Shown here piece after piece: positions 27,156 to 36,193 of a stretch of 46,022 bases of DNA (positions within the stretch are counted from its first letter, which is position 1; each line of letters starts with the position of its first letter). The translations under genes were made by a program, and so were the position numbers. The notes under the pieces were generated by a model that saw only the letters and a program-made list of their open reading frames with translations, did not search any database and was not told the DNA's origin. Source of the stretch: Magnetospirillum sp. WYHS-4 (lineage in GTDB: Bacteria > Pseudomonadota > Alphaproteobacteria > Rhodospirillales > GLO-3); the NCBI GenBank assembly GCA_039908345.1, contig JAMOBD010000017.1:1-46022 (forward strand), given 5' to 3'.

Positions 27156-29915
27156 TCAGTGCGCCTCGTCCCAGGACGGGGCGATGCCGGTGTCGACCAC
27201 CAAAGGAACGTCCAGGGACGCCGCCCCTTCCATGACGCCCTTGACCAGGGCGGCGGTATCCCGGGCTTCGGCCTCGGGCACCTCGAAGACCAGTTCGTCG
27301 TGCACCTGGAGCAGCATGCGGGCCTTGAGACCCGCCCTTTCCAGGACCGCCGGCAGGCGCACCATGGCGCGCTTGATGACGTCGGCGGCGCCCCCCTGGA
27401 TGGGAGCGTTGATCGCCGCCCGTTCGGCGAAGCCCTTGACGTTGGGGTTGCGGTCGTTCAGCCCCTGGATGTGGCAGCGCCGCCCGAACAGGGTGGTGAC
27501 GAAGCCGCCTTTGCGGGCTTCCTCCTTGGTGCGTTCCATGTAGGCCTGGATGCCGGGGTACTGGGCGAAATAGGCCTCGATGTAGCGCGCCGCCTCGCCA
27601 TTGGATATCCCCAGTTGGCGGGCCAGGCCGAAGGCGGAAATGCCGTAGACGATGCCGAAATTGATCGCCTTGGCGCGCCGCCGGTAGGCCGGGTCCATAC
27701 CGTCCAGCGGCACCCCGAAGACCTGGGAAGCCGTCAGGGCATGGATGTCCAGGCCCCGGCGGAAGGCATCCTTCAGGGCGTCGATGCCCGCCACATGGGC
27801 CAGCAGGCGCAGTTCGATCTGCGAATAGTCGGCCGACAGCAGCAGGTGGCCCTTTTCGGCGACGAAGGCGCGGCGGATCTTGCGGCCTTCCTCGGTCCGC
27901 ACCGGGATGTTCTGCAGGTTGGGATCGGACGAGGCCAGCCGCCCGGTCGAGGTCGCCGCCATGGCGAAGGACGTGTGCACCCGGCCCGTCGCGGGGTCGA
28001 TCTGCGCGGCCAGGGCGTCGGTGTAGGTGCCCTTCAGCTTGGCGATCTGGCGCCAGTCCAGCAGGCGGCCCGGCAGGTCGTGGCCCAGTTCGGCCAGTTC
28101 CTCCAGCACCCCGGCGTCGGTGGAATAGGCCCCGGTCTTGCCCTTCTTGCCGCCCTGCAGGCCCATTTCGTCGAACAGTATCTCGCCCAGTTGCTTGGGC
28201 GAGGCCAGATTGAACGGCCGGCCGGCAAGGGCGTGGATTTCCCGTTCCAGCGCCGCCATGCGGCGGGCGAAATCGTCGCTCAAGGCCCGCAACTGGGTGG
28301 CGTCCACCTTGATGCCGGCCCGTTCCATGGCTTCCAGGATGGGCACCAGGGGCCGTTCCAGGGTCTCGTAGACGGTGGACAGGCGCTCCGCCGCCAGACG
28401 GGGCTTGAGCACCCTATGGAAGGCGAGCGTCACCTCGGCGTCCTCGGCCGCATAGTCGCGGGCCTTTTCCAAAGGCACGAAGTCGAAGGTGGTCTGGCCG
28501 CGCCCGCTGCCCACCACCTCCTTGTAGCGGATGGTGCGCCGGCCCAGGTAAAGCTCCGCCAGTTCGTCCATGCCGTGGCCGTGCAGCCCGCCTTCGAGCA
28601 CGTAGGACAGCAGCATGGTGTCATCGATGGGCCGGATGCCCACCCCAAGCCGGGCCAGGATCTGCATGTCGTACTTGATGTTGTGGCCGACCTTGAGGAC
28701 CGAGTCGTCTTCCAGCAGGTCCTTGAGCAGGGCGAGCGCCGCCTCCTTGCGGATCTGGCCTTCCACCAAGGCACCGCCCCCGGCCATCCCGCCGCCGTCG
28801 CCGAAGTCGAAGGCCGCCTGGGGCGCCCCCCGGGCCTTGTGGGCGAGGGGCACGTAGCAGGCCCGGCCCGGCTCGCAGCACAAGGAAAAACCCACCAGTT
28901 CCGCCTGCATGGAATCCAGCGACGTGGTCTCGGTATCGAAGGCCACGACCCCCTTGGCCTTGGCCGCGGCGATCCAGGTCTTCAGCGCCTCCACGTCCTG
29001 CACCAGGACGTATTCGGTCTGCGGTGGCGAGGCGGGAGCGGGGCCGGCCGTCTTCAGCCGCGCCTCGGCCTTGGCGATCAGCGAACGGAAGGACTGGGCT
29101 TTGATGAAGTCCAGCAGCGCCGCCGGATCGGGCCGCTTGACCCGGAAATCGGCCAAGGGCACCGGCACCGGCACGTCGTCGCGAAGCGTCACCAGACGCT
29201 TGGAGACGCGGGCGCGGTCCGCCTGTTCCAGGAGCTTTTCGCGCCGCTTGGGCTGGGGGATTTCGGACGCATGGGCCAGCAGGGTTTCCAGGTCGCCGTA
29301 TTCGTTGATAAGCTGGGCCGCCGTCTTCAGGCCGATGCCTTCGACGCCCGGCACGTTGTCCGAGGAATCGCCGGCCAGAGCCTGGACCTCGATCACCTTG
29401 TCGGGGCCGACGCCGAATTTTTCAGCCACTTCCGCCGGCCCGACGATCTTGTTCTTCATGGCGTCCAGCAGGGTGACGCCGGGCCCCACCAACTGCATCA
29501 GGTCCTTGTCGGAGGAAACGATGGTCACCTCCGCCCCCTGCCCGCGGGCCAGGCGGGCATAAGTAGCGATCAGGTCGTCGGCCTCGAAGCCTTCCATCTC
29601 GACGGACGCCACGTTGAGCGCCTTCGCCGCTTCCCGCATCAGGGGGAACTGGGGCACCAGGTCCTCGGGCGCCGGGGGCCGGTGAGCCTTGTAGTCGGGA
29701 TAGATCTCGTTGCGGAAGGTGCGCCGGGCGGTATCGAAGACCACGGCGATGTGATCGGCGTCGGTCTCGTCCAGCAGCTTCATCAGCATGGCGGTGAAGC
29801 CATAGACCGCGTTCACCGGCGTCCCGTCGCCGCGGGTCATGGGCGGCAGGGCATGGAAGGCCCGAAAGATGAATCCCGAACCGTCGATCAAAAAGACGTG
29901 GCGGGGGGCGTTCAA
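27156..29915 (-). CDS. polA: DNA polymerase I
   Basis: A 919-residue three-domain polymerase. The 5'-3' exonuclease domain comes first (HVFLIDGSGFIFRAFHALPP, GFEADDLIATYARLA, LAGDSSDNVPGVEGIG). The proofreading domain keeps its acids (VVAFDTETTSLDSM), so it is probably active. The polymerase domain has motif A LLSADYSQIELRLLAH, motif B RRRAKAINFGIVYGISAFG and motif C LLQVHDELVFEVPE. The start is a TTG at 29915 that overlaps the stop of the upstream zinc-finger gene as TTGA; the open frame continues upstream, but that part is shadow. It fills repair gaps and removes Okazaki primers. Confidence 0.95.
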   Translation of the reverse strand: MNAPRHVFLIDGSGFIFRAFHALPPMTRGDGTPVNAVYGFTAMLMKLLDETDADHIAVVFDTARRTFRNEIYPDYKAHRPPAPEDLVPQFPLMREAAKALNVASVEMEGFEADDLIATYARLARGQGAEVTIVSSDKDLMQLVGPGVTLLDAMKNKIVGPAEVAEKFGVGPDKVIEVQALAGDSSDNVPGVEGIGLKTAAQLINEYGDLETLLAHASEIPQPKRREKLLEQADRARVSKRLVTLRDDVPVPVPLADFRVKRPDPAALLDFIKAQSFRSLIAKAEARLKTAGPAPASPPQTEYVLVQDVEALKTWIAAAKAKGVVAFDTETTSLDSMQAELVGFSLCCEPGRACYVPLAHKARGAPQAAFDFGDGGGMAGGGALVEGQIRKEAALALLKDLLEDDSVLKVGHNIKYDMQILARLGVGIRPIDDTMLLSYVLEGGLHGHGMDELAELYLGRRTIRYKEVVGSGRGQTTFDFVPLEKARDYAAEDAEVTLAFHRVLKPRLAAERLSTVYETLERPLVPILEAMERAGIKVDATQLRALSDDFARRMAALEREIHALAGRPFNLASPKQLGEILFDEMGLQGGKKGKTGAYSTDAGVLEELAELGHDLPGRLLDWRQIAKLKGTYTDALAAQIDPATGRVHTSFAMAATSTGRLASSDPNLQNIPVRTEEGRKIRRAFVAEKGHLLLSADYSQIELRLLAHVAGIDALKDAFRRGLDIHALTASQVFGVPLDGMDPAYRRRAKAINFGIVYGISAFGLARQLGISNGEAARYIEAYFAQYPGIQAYMERTKEEARKGGFVTTLFGRRCHIQGLNDRNPNVKGFAERAAINAPIQGGAADVIKRAMVRLPAVLERAGLKARMLLQVHDELVFEVPEAEARDTAALVKGVMEGAASLDVPLVVDTGIAPSWDEAH

Positions 29916-30091
29916 TGCCCGCCGCCGTGCCTGCGGCCTTCCTCGGCGAGCACGAAGCGGCGCGAGCAGTAGGGGCAGATCTTTTCGTCGCCTTCGATGG
30001 TCAAAAAGACGCGCGGATGGCCTTGCGGGCCGCCGCCGCCGTCGCAGGCCACGTGGCGGCTGTCGGTGGTGACGGTGTCTTCGGCTGCCAT
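29912..30091 (-). CDS. zf-CHCC zinc-finger protein
   Basis: A 59-residue protein with VACDGGGGPQGHPRVFLTIE and KICPYCSRRFVLAEE. The Cys / His / Cys-x2-Cys ligands are those of the zf-CHCC family, whose mitochondrial relative is the NDUFS6 subunit of complex I. GGGGGAT precedes the ATG at 30091. It overlaps polA by four bases. In alphaproteobacteria it is a common short accessory protein whose precise job is unclear. Confidence 0.85.
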   Translation of the reverse strand: MAAEDTVTTDSRHVACDGGGGPQGHPRVFLTIEGDEKICPYCSRRFVLAEEGRRHGGGH

Positions 30092-30146
30092 GGTATCCCC
30101 CGTGGGCGTTGACCTTGCCTGAGCGGGGATGATAGCGATTGCGATC

Positions 30147-31103
30147 ATGTCCGCCAACCCTCCCGAATTCGCCGTCGAAACCCGGGCCCTCGCCAAGACC
30201 TACCGGGCCGGCGGCCGCCGTCCGCCCCAAAAGGCCCTGGACGGCATCGACCTGGCCATTCCCCGCGGGTCCTTCTTCGGCCTGCTTGGCCCCAACGGGG
30301 CCGGCAAGTCGACCTTCATCAACATCCTGGCCGGGCTGGTGGTCAAAACTTCGGGCGAAGGCCGCGTCTGGGGCTTCGACATCGAAATGGACATGCGCGC
30401 CGCCCGCCGGGCCATCGGCGTGGTGCCGCAGGAACTGAACATCGACCCCTTCTTCACCCCGCGCGAGTTGCTGGAGGTCCAGGCCGGCCTTTACGGCGTG
30501 CCGGCACGCCTGCGCCGCACCGAATCCATCCTGGAATCGGTGGGACTGATGCCCCAGGCCGATGCCTACGCCCGCACCCTGTCGGGGGGCATGCGCCGCC
30601 GCCTGCTGGTCGCCAAGGCCATGGTGCACCAGCCGCCGGTACTGGTGCTTGACGAGCCGACGGCCGGCGTCGACGTGGAACTGCGCCACCAACTCTGGAC
30701 CATGGTGAAGGACCTGAATGCGCGCGGCACCACGGTGCTGCTCACCACCCATTACCTGGAAGAGGCCGAGGAACTCTGCGACCGTATCGCCATCATCGAC
30801 CGGGGCCGCCTGATCGCCTGCGAGGCCAAGCAGGACCTGCTGAAGCGCCTGGACGCCAAGGAGATGACCGTCACCCTGGATCGCGACCTGGCGGCGGTTC
30901 CCGCGAACCTGGCCGGCTTTTCCGCCGTCCTCGAAGAGCCGCGCCGGCTGCGCATCCAATATCCCCCCAGCCGGGTAAGGGCGGGGGATATCCTGGCCGC
31001 GCTGCAGGAGGCGGGACTGGGCATCGTCGACCTCAGCACCCGCGAGACGGCGCTGGAAGACATCTTCCTCCGCCTGACCGGCAAGGCCGGGGAGGAAGGG
31101 TGA
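30147..31103 (+). CDS. ABC transporter ATP-binding protein (ABC-2 type)
   Basis: A 318-residue ABC ATPase of the drug/polysaccharide exporter type. Walker A is GLLGPNGAGKSTFINILAGL, the signature is RTLSGGMRRRLLVAKAM, Walker B is PPVLVLDEPTAGVDVELRHQ and the switch His is in LLTTHYLEEAEELCDR. It has the usual C-terminal extension (about 230-318). An ATG at 30129 is an alternative start; neither has a good ribosome site. No permease gene is adjacent: the next gene, overlapping by GTGA, is a lipoprotein hydrolase. The membrane partner must lie elsewhere. Confidence 0.88.
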   Translation: MSANPPEFAVETRALAKTYRAGGRRPPQKALDGIDLAIPRGSFFGLLGPNGAGKSTFINILAGLVVKTSGEGRVWGFDIEMDMRAARRAIGVVPQELNIDPFFTPRELLEVQAGLYGVPARLRRTESILESVGLMPQADAYARTLSGGMRRRLLVAKAMVHQPPVLVLDEPTAGVDVELRHQLWTMVKDLNARGTTVLLTTHYLEEAEELCDRIAIIDRGRLIACEAKQDLLKRLDAKEMTVTLDRDLAAVPANLAGFSAVLEEPRRLRIQYPPSRVRAGDILAALQEAGLGIVDLSTRETALEDIFLRLTGKAGEEG

Positions 31104-32059
31104 GGCACCTCGCCGTCGCCCTGGCGCTGCTGGCCGCGGCCTGCGCGCCGCGCCTGGAACCGGCCGGCCCTGCCGTCGCCGTCGCCGAATTGACCGATCC
31201 GGCGGCGATCGCCCCCGACGGGGCCCGCCTGCCGATCAAGGCCTGGCTGCCCCGCGGGGAACCGAAGGCGGTTGTGATCGCCCTGCACGGCTTTAACGAC
31301 TACGGCAACTTCTTCGCCCGGCCGGGCGCCTGGCTGGCCGAACGGGGAGTCGCCGCCTACGCCTACGACCAACGCGGATTCGGCGAAGCCCCCAACCGGG
31401 GGCTCTGGGCGGGGACCGAAACCCTGACCGCCGACCTGCGCACCGTGGCCGATCTGGTGCGGCGCCGGCATCCCGGCCGGCCGCTCCACTTGCTGGGCGA
31501 GAGCATGGGCGGAGCGGTGGTCATGGCCGCCCTGACCCGGCCCGACCCGCCGGCCGTGGACGGCGTGGTTCTTTCCGCCCCGGCGGTCTGGGGCCGCGAG
31601 GCCATGCCCTGGTACCAGGTGCTGGCCTTGCAGTTGTCGGCCTATACGGTACCGTGGCTGACAGTCAGCGGACGGGGGCTGAACCGCAAGCCCTCGGACA
31701 ACTACGAAATGCTCTGCGCCCTGGGCCGCGACCCGCTGGTCATCAAGGATACCCGCATCGACGCGGTCCACGGCCTGGCCGACCTGATGGACGAGGCCCT
31801 GGACGCCGCCCCGCGGCTCGCGACGCCGGCCCTGATCCTCTACGGCCTGAAGGACGACATCATCCCGGCCGAGCCCACCCGGCGCCTGCTGTCGCGCCTG
31901 CCCGAGGGCCATCCGCACCGCATCGCCCTCTATTGGGAGGGCCATCACATGCTGTTGCGCGACCTGTCGGCGGAGATCTTCTGGACCGACATCCTGGCCT
32001 GGATGCTGGCCCCCCGGGCCCCCCTGCCCTCCGGCGCCGACGACCGCCCCTGGCGGTAA
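31100..32059 (+). CDS. alpha/beta-hydrolase lipoprotein (monoacylglycerol lipase-like)
   Basis: A 319-residue protein with a lipoprotein signal, RHLAVALALLAAACAP, with the lipidated Cys in LAAAC. The alpha/beta-hydrolase core shows VVIALHGFNDYGNFFARPG, YAYDQRGFGEAPNRG, the nucleophile elbow LLGESMGGAVVMA (Ser in GESMG) and a final His in WEGHHMLLRD. This is the serine aminopeptidase S33 / monoacylglycerol-lipase form, acting on lipids or esters at the membrane. The GTG start at 31100 overlaps the stop of the ABC gene, preceded by GGAGGAAG, so the two are coupled. Confidence 0.88.
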   Translation: MRHLAVALALLAAACAPRLEPAGPAVAVAELTDPAAIAPDGARLPIKAWLPRGEPKAVVIALHGFNDYGNFFARPGAWLAERGVAAYAYDQRGFGEAPNRGLWAGTETLTADLRTVADLVRRRHPGRPLHLLGESMGGAVVMAALTRPDPPAVDGVVLSAPAVWGREAMPWYQVLALQLSAYTVPWLTVSGRGLNRKPSDNYEMLCALGRDPLVIKDTRIDAVHGLADLMDEALDAAPRLATPALILYGLKDDIIPAEPTRRLLSRLPEGHPHRIALYWEGHHMLLRDLSAEIFWTDILAWMLAPRAPLPSGADDRPWR

Positions 32060-32135
32060 GCCTTCCGGGACCGCTGACGCGTAATCCCCGGACGCGCCGG
32101 ATATCGCCACCTATCGTACATACGCCATCAAATCT

Positions 32136-32171
32136 ATATCTATGGACATATTACATGTCTTCGATAGATAT
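32136..32171. promoter_or_regulatory. AT-rich imperfect palindrome upstream of the tail-fibre-like gene
   Basis: Outer arms ATATCTAT (32136-32143) and ATAGATAT (32164-32171) enclose inner arms GACAT (32145-32149) and ATGTC (32155-32159). It lies in a ~100-base AT-rich stretch 50-85 bases before the start codon. It may be an operator or a transcript hairpin. The inner GACAT-N-ATGT core resembles the repeat at 2202-2225, which may be chance. Confidence 0.4.
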
Positions 32172-32219
32172 TTAAGATAGCACTTACATCTGATAGACAT
32201 TCATGCCTGCGGGGGCGTC

Positions 32220-33962
32220 ATGACGGAATTTCCCAGCGATAGCCAAATCCTTCAATTCTACGATGCCGTGCGCCAACTGGCCGGCGCGGCGCCGGCAACG
32301 GCCATCGACATCCTGGCCGGCAGCATAACACCCGACCGGGCATCCCAGGTCGTCGACACCGAATGCCATCTGGCGGCGGACGACTTGAGCCATGTCGATC
32401 CCGCCAACCTTCCCGATGGCTCCTTCCTGTTCCTATCGTCGGCCGACGCTTCGCGCATCGTCACGGTGAAGAACGGGGCGGGTGGCACCGGGCAGATCCT
32501 TTTGAACGGCGGCACCGACCTGATTCTCGATTCGCCCGCCAAGTGGCTGTGGCTGGTGCGCGACGGGACGGCTTGGCGGGAAAAGATGAACGGTCCGCCC
32601 ACCGGCTACGCCGGCAATCCGCAACTGGCGGCCCTCGCAGCCCTGGTCAGCGCCGCCAACACGCTTCCCTACTTCACCGGGCCGGGAACGGCGGCCTTGG
32701 CTGACTTCACCGCCTTCGCCCGCGGCCTGCTGGACGACGCCGACGCGGCGACGGCCCGCGCCACCCTGGGCCTGGGGACGGCGGCCACCTTGAACGCCGG
32801 CACGGCGCCCGGCAACTTGGTGCAGTTGGACGGCAGCGGCACCCTGCCCGCGGTGTCGGCAGCCAACCTGACCAACCTGCCGCCGTCCTACATGGCCAAT
32901 CCGCAACTCGCGGCCATCGCCGGCCTGGTCAGCGCGGTGAACCTGCTGCCCTATTTCACCGGCAGCGGCACGGCGGCGCTGGCCGAAATCACCGCCTTCG
33001 CCCGAACCCTTCTGGACGACATCGATGCGGCGGCGGCGCGGGCGACGCTGGGCCTGGGGACGGCGGCCACCCTGGATGCAGGCACGGGTGCCGGCAACCT
33101 GGTGCAACTGGACGGCAGTGGCGCCCTGCCCGGAGTCTCCGCCGCCAACCTCACCAACGTACCCGGCAACTACACTGCCAACCCGCAACTGGCGGCGCTG
33201 GCCGCCTTGGCCAGCGCCGCCGACAAGCTGCCGTACTTCACCGGAGCCGGAACGGCATCGCTCGCCACCCTGACCGCCTTCGCCCGCGGCCTGCTGGCCG
33301 CCGGCGACGCCCCCGGCGCCCGTGCCGCTCTCGGCCTCGGCGCCCTGGCACCTCTGGATTCGGTCGGCACGGCCCAGTTGGCCGCCGGCGCGGTGACATT
33401 GGGTAAGCTGGCCAACGGCACGCCCGGCAAGGTCATCGGCTTCGACGGCGCCGGTGTGCCGGCGGAGGTGACTCCCGGTAGCGGCTTCGCCATTGCGGTC
33501 CAGACCTTCACTTCCAGTGGCACCTATACCAAGCCGGCTGGGCTGCTTTATGCGCTGGTCGTTGTCACCGGGGGCGGGAGCAATTACGGCGCAGGTGGCG
33601 GCGGGGGCGGCGGCGGAAGTGCGATGAAGCTTGTTGCTGCAGCAGGCATCGGCGCGTCGGAAACTGTAACAGTAGGAGCGGGAGGGAACGGCGGTGGAAG
33701 CAGTTCATTCGGATCGCATTGCTCGGCGACTGGAGGCAGCTACCACGCGTCGGTAGGCGGCCGACCGGGAGTCGGGGTGGGCGGCGACATCAACATCTAC
33801 GGCGGTACCGGATGGAACGCGAGCACCGGAGGCGGAGGCGGCGCGTCGTTCTGGGGCGGCGGCGATCAAGCCGGCTGGCATGAGTCCGCTTACGGGTCCG
33901 GCAGCAGCACAACAGACGGAAGGGACGGTGTCGTCTTGATTGTTGAATTCAAGAACACGTAG
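32220..33962 (+). CDS. phage tail-fibre-like protein with repeats and a glycine-rich C-terminus
   Basis: A 580-residue protein. The N-terminal ~125 residues (AIDILAGSITPDRASQVVDT, GQILLNGGTDLILDS) are typical of tail-associated proteins in alphaproteobacterial phages. Residues ~130-398 contain three repeats with a 94-residue period. Residues ~430-580 form a glycine-rich sandwich-like tip: FTSSGTYTKPAGLLYALVVV leads into Gly runs, then DGVVLIVEF. Such proteins bind host surfaces. No capsid, tail or integrase genes are nearby, so it is an orphan phage or tailocin gene or an adopted surface protein. No clear Shine-Dalgarno sequence is seen apart from GCGGGGGC. Confidence 0.8.
   Translation: MTEFPSDSQILQFYDAVRQLAGAAPATAIDILAGSITPDRASQVVDTECHLAADDLSHVDPANLPDGSFLFLSSADASRIVTVKNGAGGTGQILLNGGTDLILDSPAKWLWLVRDGTAWREKMNGPPTGYAGNPQLAALAALVSAANTLPYFTGPGTAALADFTAFARGLLDDADAATARATLGLGTAATLNAGTAPGNLVQLDGSGTLPAVSAANLTNLPPSYMANPQLAAIAGLVSAVNLLPYFTGSGTAALAEITAFARTLLDDIDAAAARATLGLGTAATLDAGTGAGNLVQLDGSGALPGVSAANLTNVPGNYTANPQLAALAALASAADKLPYFTGAGTASLATLTAFARGLLAAGDAPGARAALGLGALAPLDSVGTAQLAAGAVTLGKLANGTPGKVIGFDGAGVPAEVTPGSGFAIAVQTFTSSGTYTKPAGLLYALVVVTGGGSNYGAGGGGGGGGSAMKLVAAAGIGASETVTVGAGGNGGGSSSFGSHCSATGGSYHASVGGRPGVGVGGDINIYGGTGWNASTGGGGGASFWGGGDQAGWHESAYGSGSSTTDGRDGVVLIVEFKNT
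32607..33410 (+). repeat. three tandem 282-bp coding repeats
   Basis: Units begin at 32607, 32889 and 33171; the third is partial and diverges after about 160 bases. Each encodes NPQLAALAAL...LPYFTGxGTAALA...TAFARxLL, then ARATLGLGTAATLxAGT, NLVQLDGSG and VSAANLTN. Exact 94-codon periodicity shows duplication within the tail-fibre-like gene. Confidence 0.85.
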
Positions 33963-33981
33963 GAGCCGATCGACGAAGCAC

Positions 33982-34137
33982 TCATCCATGACGTATGTAT
34001 CCCATGGGCCGTCGAATGGTCAGGCGTCTCTGGGAGAAGCATATGTAGCGGATCAGTTCGCGCACATACTCGCTGCTGGTGCTGCCCGTCTGCGCCGAAA
34101 CCTGCTCGTCGCCGACGGACTTCAGCGTTTCCGGGTC
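33982..34137 (-). pseudogene. ParD-like antitoxin remnant
   Basis: On the minus strand the frame reads DPETLKSVGDEQVSAQTGST followed by SSEYVRELIR (34137-34048). This is the ribbon-helix-helix pattern of ParD antitoxins (typically LKxFVDEQV...SSEYVRELIR). After that, similarity stops and the frame ends at 33982. An in-frame stop lies just upstream and no start codon is present. No parE toxin gene is adjacent. It is a decayed fragment between the phage-like gene and slt. Confidence 0.6.
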
Positions 34138-34157
34138 GCCAGTCGTTCAGGCCGTCC

Positions 34158-36131
34158 CTACCGCCGCAAATCCCTTTCCAGGGCAAGGGCGGCTTCTTCC
34201 TGGGTGTCGGACAGGCGCGTCCGGTAGACCTGGAGGTTCTCCAACACCCGCTGGACATAATTGCGGGTTTCGGCGAAGGGGATCATCTCGATCCAGTCGA
34301 CCACCTCGACGTCCTTGTCGCGCGGGTCGCCGTTGGAACGCATCCAGGACCGCGCCCGGGCCGGACCGGCGTTGTAGGCCGCCAGCGCCAGCACGTAGGA
34401 CCCGCCGAAGTCGCGAATCATGTCGCCCAGATAGGCTTGGCCCACCGTCAGGTTGTGCCCCGGATCGTGCAGGTCGACGGCCTTTCCCATCCCGAGACGC
34501 TTGGCCATGGTCTTGGCCGTGGCCGGCATCAACTGCATCAGGCCGCGCGCACCGGCCGAACTGACCGCATCGGGATCGAACAGGCTTTCCTGGCGGATCA
34601 CCGCCAATACCAAGGGCTCCTCGACCGAGTTGCTCCGGGCCTTGCGCATCAAGGGCAGGTCGGGGGCGGGATAGCCGGCTTCCATGTAGACCCGGCCGTC
34701 CAGGCCCGCCTGCTTGGCGATATCGACAGCCAGATCGATGCGTCCCAGGCGGCGGGCCAGCGTGGCCGTCATCACCTTCCAGGCCGGCAGGTCGCTATGT
34801 TCGGCCAAAGCACGGACGAAGGGCTTGAGGCGCTCGGTTTCGCCCGCCTCGCCCAGGATGCGGGCGGCAACGGCGACCTCATCCCTGAGGAATTCCTCGG
34901 CGTCGCGCTCTTCGGGCTTGGGCTCGGGCGGCAGTTCGAGGGACTGGCCGGGCCGCAGGCGGTTCGATGCCAACTGGCCGTAGAAGGTGGTCGGATGGTG
35001 GGCTGCCGCGCGGTACCACAGCGAGGCCCATTCCTCGTGGCCCAGCGCCTCGGCCGCCCGCCCGGCCCAATAGGCCCCGCGGGCCTGGCTGACCGGATAG
35101 CGTACCGACTGGTACATGTTCTGGAAATGCTGCAAGGCGTCTTCCTTGTCGCTGAGAAAGCGCAGCTTGATCCAGCCGGCCAGCCATTCGGCATCGGCGT
35201 AGTCGCTGCCGCCCGGCTTCAGGCCGTGTGCCGCCACGATGCGGTAGGCCTCCGTGATGGAACCCTGGTTGAGCGCCTTGCGGGCCAGGATGTTGCGTTC
35301 GTCCCACCAAACATCGGGCCGGCCGGGCTTACCCTGGAAATCGAGCAGCAACTCGATGGCGTCGCCTTCCTTGCCCTTCTTCCGTCGATAGCGGACCCGT
35401 TCGTAGGTCAGGCCCGGATCGGCGCGTTGTTCCTGGGACAGCCGGGCGATGGCCTTGTCGCCGTTGCCCTTGCCGTGGCGCAGCATCAGGCGGGCCTCAT
35501 AAAGGGCCTTGTCGGCATCCTTCATCTTGAACAGCATGCGACGCGCGGATTCGTACAGGCCGTCCCACAGCAGCCGGTCGATGCGCCGCTTGTGGTCCTC
35601 GTAGGTGAGGATGTCGCGGTGCTTGGCCAGGAAATCCCGTTCCTGGCCGGTGCCGAAATTGCCGCTCACCCAGGACTCGCGCAACAGGCCGCGCCCCTCG
35701 GTCGCCCGTCCGGCCCGCAGCAGGGCCTCGCCCAACATGACCTTGCCATCCGCCGTCAGAGCCTTGCGGTCCTTGAACCAGTCGAGGATATCCGTGCCCG
35801 GAGTGGCGACGGTCATGGATTCCTCGGCGCGGCGCTTCAGGGTCTCTTGACGCGGCCAGCCGGGATTGTCCCGGATGAACGTGGCGATCTCGGCAAAGCT
35901 CGCCTCGTCTTCCGCCCGCGTGTAGAGAAACCAGAGCAGCAGCTTGGACGCGACCGGGTTCGTCATTTCCTCGGAAGCGCGACGGACGCGTTTCCAATCG
36001 CGGCCGTCGACGGCCCGCATTCCACCCCGCAGCCTTTCGATATCAGCCGAATCGAGGACATCGGCGCACCCGTCCCGTCCTCCCAGGATCAGGACGAAAG
36101 CCGCCAAAATCATAGGGATGAGGCGATTCAC
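34158..36131 (-). CDS. slt: soluble-type lytic murein transglycosylase
   Basis: A 657-residue periplasmic enzyme that cleaves peptidoglycan with 1,6-anhydro ring formation. The start is a GTG at 36131 with GGAGGAAAC upstream, giving the signal peptide RLIPMILAAFVLILGG. A long alpha-helical superhelix (about 30-480) precedes the catalytic domain (about 490-640), which has LVLAVIRQESLFDPDAVSSA with the catalytic Glu in RQES, GARGLMQLMPATAKTMA and LALAAYNAGPARARSW. It follows mce and the LysM gene on the same strand. Confidence 0.92.
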   Translation of the reverse strand: MNRLIPMILAAFVLILGGRDGCADVLDSADIERLRGGMRAVDGRDWKRVRRASEEMTNPVASKLLLWFLYTRAEDEASFAEIATFIRDNPGWPRQETLKRRAEESMTVATPGTDILDWFKDRKALTADGKVMLGEALLRAGRATEGRGLLRESWVSGNFGTGQERDFLAKHRDILTYEDHKRRIDRLLWDGLYESARRMLFKMKDADKALYEARLMLRHGKGNGDKAIARLSQEQRADPGLTYERVRYRRKKGKEGDAIELLLDFQGKPGRPDVWWDERNILARKALNQGSITEAYRIVAAHGLKPGGSDYADAEWLAGWIKLRFLSDKEDALQHFQNMYQSVRYPVSQARGAYWAGRAAEALGHEEWASLWYRAAAHHPTTFYGQLASNRLRPGQSLELPPEPKPEERDAEEFLRDEVAVAARILGEAGETERLKPFVRALAEHSDLPAWKVMTATLARRLGRIDLAVDIAKQAGLDGRVYMEAGYPAPDLPLMRKARSNSVEEPLVLAVIRQESLFDPDAVSSAGARGLMQLMPATAKTMAKRLGMGKAVDLHDPGHNLTVGQAYLGDMIRDFGGSYVLALAAYNAGPARARSWMRSNGDPRDKDVEVVDWIEMIPFAETRNYVQRVLENLQVYRTRLSDTQEEAALALERDLRR

Positions 36132-36193
36132 GGTGCCCAGTTTCCTCCGCTGCCCCCCAGGGGCCGGAATTCTACGCAGCCGGACTCCCCACT

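Noticed and set aside
25812..29972. 1386-codon plus-strand open frame
   Set aside because: It is antisense to the HopA1 cassette and polA and reads as low-complexity His/Gly/Gln-rich sequence.
32607..33410. Regular repeats considered as CRISPR
   Set aside because: Units are 282 bp, translated in frame and without spacers; they are protein repeats.
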